A DNA stretch of 39,441 bases from JAJPHT01 sp035526585 (lineage in GTDB: Archaea > Thermoplasmatota > SW-10-69-26 > JACQPN01 > JAJPHT01), in the NCBI GenBank assembly GCA_035526585.1, contig DATLCC010000125.1, forward strand, positions 1 to 39,441, written 5' to 3'. Positions 30,896-36,402 of the stretch are shown in pieces; positions within the stretch are counted from its first letter, which is position 1, and the number at the start of each line of letters is the position of its first letter. A model generated the notes under the pieces. The model made no database searches and was not told the DNA's origin. It worked only from the letters and a program-made list of their open reading frames with translations. The position numbers were made by a program, and so were the translations under genes.

Positions 30896-31549
30896 ATGGA
30901 ACTCGCGCAGGTCCCGGAGCTTGGCTCGTACGCGCAGAAGCTCACCGCCGTCGGCGTGCCAAGCGCGGAGGCCCTCGCCGTCTGGGAGGACCTGCCCGCG
31001 CTCGCGAACGCGGTGGACGTGGACGTCGAGCGCGCGGACTCGTTCCGCGATGCCGCGCGCCAAGCCATCGAGCGCGCGCTCACCGATGCGGGCGTGGGGA
31101 ACCCCGAGGCGCTCGCCGTCGCCGACATCGCCTCGCTCGCGGCGCGCACGAACATCGAGCGCGCGTACCTCGAGCATTACCAGCGCAAGGCGCGCGACGC
31201 GCTCGGGAAGGTCGTCCTCGTCGATGGCGCGCCCGTCGCGCGCGTGCATCTCAAGGAGGACGTGCACCACGCGGTCGCCCTCGTCACGGCGAGCGCGATG
31301 GACAGCGAGGATGAGGTGCTCGGCCGCGCGGGCGGCGATGCCGTGCTCCTCAAGCCCGACGCCGAGGCCGTGCCTGCGGTCATCGGTGGCGTCACGCACC
31401 GCGCGCTCCCCCTCTACAAGGAGCGCCGCAAGCCCGACGGACAGGTCGAGGAGGTGCGCGTGCGCGTCGCGCAGATCCGTGAGGTGCCGCAGAAGGGCGA
31501 AGACAAGAAGGGTGGGATCGGGCGGATGTTCTCCAAGAAGGGCAAGTGA
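30896..31549 (+). CDS. Helical (HhH-like) two-domain protein of unknown function
   Basis: A 217-aa protein. The N-terminal 110 residues are helical with helix-hairpin-helix-like units (VPELGSYAQKLTAVGVPSAE and ADIASLAARTNIERAYLEHY), similar in style to DUF4332-type repeats. The C-terminal part (about 112-205) is beta-rich (GKVVLVDGAPVARVHLKED, HHAVALVTASAM) and ends in a Lys-rich tail (GEDKKGGIGRMFSKKGK). DNA or RNA interaction is possible but unproven. ATG 30896 lies about 30 nt after an AACCCTTTTC box. Confidence 0.65.
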   Translation: MELAQVPELGSYAQKLTAVGVPSAEALAVWEDLPALANAVDVDVERADSFRDAARQAIERALTDAGVGNPEALAVADIASLAARTNIERAYLEHYQRKARDALGKVVLVDGAPVARVHLKEDVHHAVALVTASAMDSEDEVLGRAGGDAVLLKPDAEAVPAVIGGVTHRALPLYKERRKPDGQVEEVRVRVAQIREVPQKGEDKKGGIGRMFSKKGK

Positions 31550-31563
31550 TCTCCTTCTTTCTA

Positions 31564-31620
31564 CGAAACAACGCGAACCCGCGAAACCGCGCCTTGGGTT
31601 CGCGGGTCCGCGTTGTTTCG
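31564..31620. repeat. Inverted repeat downstream of the 30896 gene
   Basis: Arms 31564-31585 and 31599-31620 (22 nt, one mismatch) around a 13-nt loop. The arm core AACAACGCGAACCCGCG is the same as at 29496-29559. It lies 14 bp after a rightward stop and about 50 bp from the converging aIF6 stop. Confidence 0.85.
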
Positions 31621-31668
31621 CGCTGCTGAGCCACACGAGCGATGGAAAAACTCGAGCAGAGGGCCTGA

Positions 31669-32334
31669 TCAGATCAGGTTCAACGCGTTCTCGATGCGGT
31701 TGAGCTCGGGACCCGTGCTCAAGGTCCCGGCGACTCCACCGTTCTTGTTCGCGATGAGGCCCGCGCCGATGAAGGGCGCGCCGTGGTTCACGGTGCCGAT
31801 GTCGGCCTCGACCTTGAAGAGCTTCTCCAACATGTCGAGCTCCTCGTCCGTCGTCTTCGGGTGGCAGAGGACGCCGCGCGAGGTGACCGCGGCGGCGCTG
31901 CCGACGGTCTTCAGGCCCGCGAGCGTGCCGCGCTCGACGGGGACGCCGAGCACCTCCGCCACGAGCTTCTCAGCCTGCTTCGAGAAGTCGGGGTTGAGGA
32001 ACGCTCCGTGATCGTTCACGAGGATGTTGTTCCCCGCCGCGTTGAACTTGCCGGCGACGCGGCCCACCTTGAGGCCGAGCTTCTCGAGGGCCGCGATCTC
32101 GGCTTCGTCCACGAAGTCGGCCACGATGGCGCCGTGGCTGTTCATGGCGACGACGGAGCCGATGATGTTGGCTCCGCCGACGCTCATGCTGACCGCGGGC
32201 ACCGCGAGGGCGCGCGTGATCTCGGCGAGCACGCTCTCGGGCGTCTGACCGGGAACGAGGACCGCCTTGTCGGACGCGCGGGCGAAGACGCCGAGGTAGG
32301 GGCTGCCGTTGAGGTCGAGCTTGACCAGCGGGAT
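31669..32334 (-). CDS. eif6: Translation initiation factor aIF6 (non-canonical start)
   Basis: A 221-aa ribosome anti-association factor that binds the 50S subunit. The five-fold repeat signatures are visible: GSPYLGVFARASD, SMSVGGANIIGSVVAMNSHG, AAGNNILVNDHGAFLNPDF, TVGSAAAVTSRGVLCHP, TVNHGAPFIGAGLIANKNG and LSTGPELNRIENALNLI. The conserved N-terminus PLVKLDLNGSPYLGV is encoded, but between the in-frame stop at 32347-32349 and GTG 32232 there is no ATG, GTG or TTG. Alignment places the start at or near ATC 32334; CTG 32328 and CTG 32343 are other candidates. Starting at GTG 32232 would delete the first repeat. It follows L31e with 5 bp between stop and ATC. Confidence 0.9.
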   Translation of the reverse strand: MPLVKLDLNGSPYLGVFARASDKAVLVPGQTPESVLAEITRALAVPAVSMSVGGANIIGSVVAMNSHGAIVADFVDEAEIAALEKLGLKVGRVAGKFNAAGNNILVNDHGAFLNPDFSKQAEKLVAEVLGVPVERGTLAGLKTVGSAAAVTSRGVLCHPKTTDEELDMLEKLFKVEADIGTVNHGAPFIGAGLIANKNGGVAGTLSTGPELNRIENALNLI

Positions 32335-32339
32335 GCTGC

Positions 32340-32606
32340 TCAGGCCTCAGGCAGGCTGACTTCGACGACGCCGTCGTCGAAGCGGATGGCCTTGACGCGG
32401 ATGCGGCGCGGGGGCTTCTGGATGCCGCGCGACCAGATCGCCTCGTTCACCGGGTTGTCGATCCAGACCTTGTCGGCCTCGCTCTTCATGTGGCGGGCGA
32501 GGAAGGTCTTGATCTCCTTCACGGCGCGGTTCGCGCGCTTGGGGCGGGGCGCCGTGTAGTACGCGGCGCGCAGGGGGATCGTGTAGATACGCTCGAGCTC
32601 AGCCAT
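32340..32606 (-). CDS. rpl31e: Ribosomal protein L31e
   Basis: An 88-aa large-subunit protein near the exit tunnel. It carries the family sequence RIYTIPLRAAYYTAPRPKRA, NRAVKEIKTFLARHMKSE, VWIDNPVNEAIWSRGIQKPP and RRIRVKAIRFDDGVVEVSLP. Full family length. The start ATG 32606 lies 5 bp after the L39e stop, in the standard archaeal L39e-L31e-aIF6 order. Confidence 0.96.
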   Translation of the reverse strand: MAELERIYTIPLRAAYYTAPRPKRANRAVKEIKTFLARHMKSEADKVWIDNPVNEAIWSRGIQKPPRRIRVKAIRFDDGVVEVSLPEA

Positions 32607-32611
32607 TCAAC

Positions 32612-32761
32612 TCACTTCTCCAGGTGGCTCTTGCGCCAGTGGAATCGCTTGGGGTGGTTCTGGAACCGGCGGGACGTGCGCTGGATGATCCAGGCGGGCA
32701 CGCGCCGGTTGGACTTGCCGGCTGCGGCGAGCCGCAGCTTCTTTCCGAGCATGTTGGGCAT
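32612..32761 (-). CDS. rpl39e: Ribosomal protein L39e
   Basis: A 49-aa basic exit-tunnel protein: MPNMLGKKLRLAAAGKSNRR followed by VPAWIIQRTSRRFQNHPKRF and HWRKSHLEK. The LGKKLRLA...NRRVPAW...HPKR-x-HWR pattern is diagnostic. An internal ATG at 32752 is possible. It is preceded by PDCD5 (7 bp) and followed by L31e. Confidence 0.95.
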   Translation of the reverse strand: MPNMLGKKLRLAAAGKSNRRVPAWIIQRTSRRFQNHPKRFHWRKSHLEK

Positions 32762-32768
32762 TGTGATA

Positions 32769-33122
32769 TCATCTCCGTTCAATGGTGGGTTCGCGACCCT
32801 TGGGGGTCATGCGGGCCAATAGCTCCCGGAGCGTCGCATCGTCGATGCGCTGCCGGATGCGGCCCTGCTGGTAGAGGACGATGAGCTGCTGCTCGACCGA
32901 GCCCGCGATGTCCGGGCGCGCCATGCGGATGCGCACCAGGCGCTCGCGCGCCTCGGGCTCGAGGATGGCGCGGAGGATGTTCTCCTTCGCGGCCTCGGCG
33001 TTCGCCTGCTGCTGGGCAGCGGCGGCGGCCTGCTGCGGGTCCTGGCCCTGGGCCTGGGACTGCAGCTCCGCCATCCTGCGGCGGCGGAGTTCTTCGAGCT
33101 CGGCGTCGTCCACGCTCACCAC
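32769..33122 (-). CDS. PDCD5/TFAR19-family DNA-binding protein
   Basis: A 117-aa protein with the family's N-terminal helix (ELEELRRRRMAELQSQAQ), a Gln/Ala-rich stretch, and the conserved core AKENILRAILEPEARERLVR, IRMARPDIAGSVEQQLIVLY and QQGRIRQRIDDATLRELLAR. PDCD5 proteins bind DNA or ribosome-associated complexes; the archaeal role is not settled. The start is GTG 33122, overlapping the stop of a tiny upstream frame; GTG 33119 is equally possible. It sits between S19e and L39e as in other archaea. Confidence 0.93.
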   Translation of the reverse strand: MVSVDDAELEELRRRRMAELQSQAQGQDPQQAAAAAQQQANAEAAKENILRAILEPEARERLVRIRMARPDIAGSVEQQLIVLYQQGRIRQRIDDATLRELLARMTPKGREPTIERR

Positions 33123-33184
33123 TCCTCGCCACGCGTGAGCGTGGGCAAGACGTTGCGAGCGAAGCGAGCCACGTCGTCGTCCAT
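33116..33184 (-). CDS. Possible 22-aa leader peptide between S19e and PDCD5
   Basis: An ATG at 33184 opens a 22-codon frame (MDDDVARFARNVLPTLTRGE then EW) whose TGA overlaps the GTG starts of PDCD5. It begins 10 bp after the S19e stop. The in-line spacing and overlap suggest a translated coupling peptide, but the size makes chance quite possible. Confidence 0.35.
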   Translation of the reverse strand: MDDDVARFARNVLPTLTRGEEW

Positions 33185-33194
33185 GGGCACTACC

Positions 33195-33641
33195 TCAGTA
33201 CTTCTCGAGTCCGGGGATCTGCAGCGAGTTACGCACCGAGTGCGCGCTGTTGTCGAGGAGGCTGCGGCCCTTCGCGGACACGACGCGCCCCTCGCCCTTC
33301 ACGCTGGAGACGAGGCCGGCGGCCTCGAGCTGCTGGAGCGACTCGCGGATGACCGAGCCGCTTCCCTTCTTCGCGCGGTTGGGCTTCACGCCGCGGTCGC
33401 GGGGGCCGCCGAACTCGCTGCGCAGCTTCTCCGTGCCCACCGGGCCCAGCACGTACACCTTGCGGAGCACGGCGGCGGCGCGCACGTGCCACCAGTCGGC
33501 TTCGACGGGAGGCTTCTCCGCGTGGATTCCGGTGGTGACGAAGGGCGCCCACTGCGGAGGCGCGATGGCCTTCTCGCTCTTGAGCTTGGACGCGACCTCG
33601 CGGATGAGCGGGTCGGCCGGAACGTCATAGACGGTCGTCAT
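33195..33641 (-). CDS. rps19e: Ribosomal protein S19e
   Basis: A 148-aa small-subunit protein with the S19e winged-helix: TVYDVPADPLIREVASKLKS, APPQWAPFVTTGIHAEKPPV, DWWHVRAAAVLRKVYVLGPV, GTEKLRSEFGG, KGSGSVIRESLQQLEAAGLV and KGRSLLDNSAH. Full length. First gene of the S19e-PDCD5-L39e-L31e-aIF6 run. Its promoter may be the TTCAAATAG box at 33775-33783 (minus strand), which would leave a structured leader of roughly 110 nt. Confidence 0.95.
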   Translation of the reverse strand: MTTVYDVPADPLIREVASKLKSEKAIAPPQWAPFVTTGIHAEKPPVEADWWHVRAAAVLRKVYVLGPVGTEKLRSEFGGPRDRGVKPNRAKKGSGSVIRESLQQLEAAGLVSSVKGEGRVVSAKGRSLLDNSAHSVRNSLQIPGLEKY

Positions 33642-33952
33642 GGGGTTCGGGTCTCTCTGCCCACCTTAGTCCCACGGGCTCCCGGAGGAGCGGCATGGGC
33701 CCGACAGCACCTCTCGGTGCGTCCTCGGAGGCTCGCGAGCCTCACCGGGCGGGGAATTGCCAGAAGCACCGGCCCTATTTGAAGGCTGGGGCCGGGGGAA
33801 AGGCGAGGACGACGTCGGGCGCGCAAGCGCGCGAGGGCGCGGGCGCGGCGACGACGACTTGTTTAGGCCGCCACGCGTGCGCTCCGCGCATCGGCGCGGC
33901 GTCGCCGTGGCTGAGGCCACGGCCAGCGTGCGCGCCCCGCGCCCGAAAATGC

Positions 33953-33968
33953 GTAACCATTCGGTTAC
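33953..33968. promoter_or_regulatory. 16-bp palindromic operator candidate, copy 3
   Basis: GTAACCATTCGGTTAC, perfect half-sites. It is flanked by AT-rich sequence on both sides and directly abuts GTATTATTTT on the plus strand, but no gene starts nearby, which points to an unannotated transcript. Confidence 0.6.
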
Positions 33969-33985
33969 GTATTATTTTCCAAGGT

Positions 33986-34077
33986 CTTCGGCTCTCCGGC
34001 GCCCTTCGGAGGCTCCGGCTCCCCGGTGTGCCGACGACGAAAGCCGGAGATCCCGAAGGTCGCCGGAGCTGCCGAAG
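33986..34077. repeat. Nested 92-nt inverted repeat
   Basis: Outer arms CTTCGGCTCTCCGGCGCCCT.. (33986-34009) and its imperfect complement (34053-34077) enclose a perfect inner pair, CTCCGGCT (34013-34020) and AGCCGGAG (34042-34049). It begins 8 nt after a TATA-like tract, so the folded part could be a transcript's 5' region or a complete small RNA. Confidence 0.65.
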
Positions 34078-34121
34078 CTGTCTACGCGATCGTCACGACT
34101 GCCTCGCGCAGGCGTCAACGG

Positions 34122-35456
34122 TCAGTTATTCCAGTCGGTCCCCTGAAATCCCACGAGTCGCTGCGAAATAGGATCGAACTGGAAGCTCTGCGTGATCTGC
34201 GACGTTTGTTGAGGATCCCCCATGGCGATCTCGTACCTTGCAACGCCCGAGCCGACGACATATGTGATGAAAGTCGTCCGAATGACGCTGGAACCGGGAA
34301 GCAATCGTTGGGCGGCAGTCACTGCAGAATGGAGGTCTAAGATCTCGGGTTCGAGAAGGCCAGGAACGTAGCCTGCCGGGGGGCGAGGTGTGTCCTCCTT
34401 GCTCTGTGAGATGTCATATCGAGCCGTCTGAGCGAGCCCTGCCGTGATCGTCCGTTCTATGACGACGAGGTATGCGGAATTCCCGTCAGCGAGGGTCAGG
34501 CTCCAGAGGTCCGTCGTTTGCGCGAGGCGCTCCATGCTACTCCCCTCGGCAATGACAAGGACCGCGTTAGGGTGGGTACGCAAGTACGTGGCGAAACCGA
34601 GGTCCGACTCTGCGTGGTTCATCGCATCCCCGAGCCGGAAGGATCCGTCAGCCGTGCCATCTGGCGGTGAGCCGTGTGGCCCCACGCGGCCCAGGGCGAG
34701 CGAAGCGATCGGCGGCCGGCTCGCACTGGACTCGGCGATCGGCGCATCGCCGCGGACGTGTTCTACGATGTCGACGGTGAATGCGTTCCCAGGGGCATCC
34801 CAATACGAACGGCCTTGCGCCCTGACGACACACGGTACCTGGGGAGCAAGCCAGACGCGATAGGGCGGGTCAGCGGCTGCTGGACTTTCTACGAACTCTG
34901 CCGCATGGACGCCTTGGACGTCGCGGACCCCTTCATAGACGAAGGTCACGTTCGCTTGAGTGGCACCCGCGCCGTTGAAGATCAGCGGGATCGTCACTGT
35001 GGGGGTCACGCCGTCCCAGGCGCGCCAGATATCGGGGCCGAAGAAGCACCACGGGCCCGGCTCTCGCCAGATGACATTCGTCGAGCCAAAGCCATCAGGC
35101 GCGCCCGTATCGCGCAATTGAAGGAGGCCGCCAGTTTGGTCCCTCGACACGACGGCGACACCGAGGTCTTCCCCTGCGGGCCCCGACATTGTCACGCTGA
35201 AGCTGTCTCGGGGGATCAAAGTCCCGTCCACATGCTGGCCCGATGCGCCAAAGAGCATCTCGAATCGTGTGAGCCCGGCCGGGGGCAATGAGCCGTAAAG
35301 TGGAGAAAGAATAGGGGGCCGCCCCTCCAGAGCGTAGACGATACGTTCGCCTTCATGTGGAGTGAGGTCCCCTTCGGCCAACTTGACCTCATCGCCACTG
35401 AAGCTTGCGCACCCTGCGATGTTAAGGATACAGAGGCATAGGGCGAGGCGGATCAA
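34122..35456 (-). CDS. Secreted lipoprotein of unknown function
   Basis: A 444-aa protein. TTG 35456 gives a compact lipoprotein signal, IRLALCLCILNIAGC (after the initiator), 10 bp after the upstream stop. Longer ATG/GTG-started versions would run through the previous gene. The mature protein is beta-rich with repeated YVV/YEI strands (for example ITYVVGSGVARYEIAMGD) and no recognised domain. Codon use is visibly less GC-biased than in the surrounding genes, suggesting recent acquisition. Predicted to be anchored outside the cell. Confidence 0.65.
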   Translation of the reverse strand: MIRLALCLCILNIAGCASFSGDEVKLAEGDLTPHEGERIVYALEGRPPILSPLYGSLPPAGLTRFEMLFGASGQHVDGTLIPRDSFSVTMSGPAGEDLGVAVVSRDQTGGLLQLRDTGAPDGFGSTNVIWREPGPWCFFGPDIWRAWDGVTPTVTIPLIFNGAGATQANVTFVYEGVRDVQGVHAAEFVESPAAADPPYRVWLAPQVPCVVRAQGRSYWDAPGNAFTVDIVEHVRGDAPIAESSASRPPIASLALGRVGPHGSPPDGTADGSFRLGDAMNHAESDLGFATYLRTHPNAVLVIAEGSSMERLAQTTDLWSLTLADGNSAYLVVIERTITAGLAQTARYDISQSKEDTPRPPAGYVPGLLEPEILDLHSAVTAAQRLLPGSSVIRTTFITYVVGSGVARYEIAMGDPQQTSQITQSFQFDPISQRLVGFQGTDWNN

Positions 35457-35466
35457 GGCGATCGTC

Positions 35467-35865
35467 TCAGATCGGGGCTGCGCATCTGCTGTCAGAGTCC
35501 GACTGTGTCGGAGACGTCGCCAGAGGGATGTACACTTCGGTGATGGCCGTGATGCATCGACCACTTTCCCAGACGCCTGAACCGCCGTCGCTGTCGCTAT
35601 CGCACCCGTTGATCGGGATGTTCAGAGGCAGATACCAGCCGGCGCCGCCGATCGAGCGGACGACCCCACTGCCGCCAACTTCCGAACACCCTGTGCCGCT
35701 GATGCTCATCGACCAGGAGCACTGCGATGGGTGGTTGGGATCGCACACTTTGGCCGCGGATGCGGTTGCAGAAGCCGTCACGATCGGAGGTACGACGGCG
35801 CTTCCTACTGGCGCGAAGAGGGCGAGTAGGATCCTCCCGGACAAGACGATGACCATTCTTTGCAT
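35467..35865 (-). CDS. Small secreted Cys-rich protein
   Basis: A 132-aa protein with a signal peptide (MVIVLSGRILLALFAPVGSA) and six cysteines in the mature part (VCDP, QCSW, GCSE, GCDS, RCIT, RCAA), implying up to three disulfides. Gly/Ser/Asp-rich. Starts at ATG 35865 or 35856. A CATAGGAAAG box lies about 28 nt upstream. No family recognised. Probably co-transcribed with the lipoprotein gene that follows. Confidence 0.6.
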   Translation of the reverse strand: MQRMVIVLSGRILLALFAPVGSAVVPPIVTASATASAAKVCDPNHPSQCSWSMSISGTGCSEVGGSGVVRSIGGAGWYLPLNIPINGCDSDSDGGSGVWESGRCITAITEVYIPLATSPTQSDSDSRCAAPI

Positions 35866-35997
35866 GCGTGGATTCCCCTGCCCCTTTCCTATGAAGGCAG
35901 CGAGCCGGCAGCCGGTGATGATGACCTCCGGGTTTGGTGGTTCTCGTCTGGTTGCTTATATGAAAGATATCAACGTTTTGTCCATTATCTTTCGCTC

Positions 35998-36402
35998 TCA
36001 GACAATAACCACCAACACGCCGATCATCGTCGGGTGCAGCTCGCAGTGGTAGGGGATGACCGCCGCGGCGGGCGTGACGAGGGGCGTCGCGCAGGGGAGC
36101 GTCTCGCCATCGACCGTGGCGAAGAGAGCGCCATCGACGAGGTCGAACCGGACGAAGGCGGACGTTTCGCCGCCGGCGGCGATGGTCGTGAAGCACAGGT
36201 CGCCGCCGAGCCTCACATCGGAGTTGATGTGCGTGATGTCGGTGGAGGTCCACGCGACGCTCTGCCCGCTTGGGAGGACCGTAATCGGCGTGGCGTAGCC
36301 GTTCTCGCTCGCGTCCACCTCGCACGCGGGCACGCAGCCCGCGATCGCGCCCGCAGCGACGGGGGCGAGGACAAGGGCAAGGACAAGGGCGAGGAGCTTC
36401 AC
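35998..36402 (-). CDS. Secreted blue-copper (plastocyanin-like) protein
   Basis: A 134-aa protein from GTG 36402. The signal peptide is KLLALVLALVLAPVAAGAIAG. The mature cupredoxin-like domain has the copper ligands in the expected order: His58 (DITHINSD), Cys120, His123 and Met126 in PYHCELHPTMIGVLVV. A Cys pair near the N-terminus (Cys23, Cys27) and Cys70/Cys104 may form disulfides. Cupredoxins shuttle single electrons outside the membrane. The GTG overlaps the stop of the upstream solenoid gene (GTGA), so the two are translationally coupled. Confidence 0.8.
   Translation of the reverse strand: MKLLALVLALVLAPVAAGAIAGCVPACEVDASENGYATPITVLPSGQSVAWTSTDITHINSDVRLGGDLCFTTIAAGGETSAFVRFDLVDGALFATVDGETLPCATPLVTPAAAVIPYHCELHPTMIGVLVVIV

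Larger units (their letters stand above)
33642..34121. other. 480-bp intergenic region with promoters and hairpins, no gene recognised
   Basis: No protein-like frame is seen on either strand. Contents: the probable S19e leader (33642-33750), an AT-rich box (33775-33783, minus), a perfect hairpin GCCGTGGC-TGAG-GCCACGGC (33904-33923), the palindromic operator copy 3, a TATA-like GTATTATTTT (33969-33978) and a large nested inverted repeat (33986-34077). A small RNA gene is possible. It lacks the conserved motifs I would expect of SRP RNA or RNase P RNA. Confidence 0.5.

Noticed and set aside
32232..32234. GTG 32232 as the start of aIF6
   Set aside because: It removes about 34 conserved residues, including the first repeat strand GSPYLGV.
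33642..34121. SRP RNA or RNase P RNA
   Set aside because: The conserved SRP GNAR/GGAA region and the RNase P core motifs were not found on either strand.
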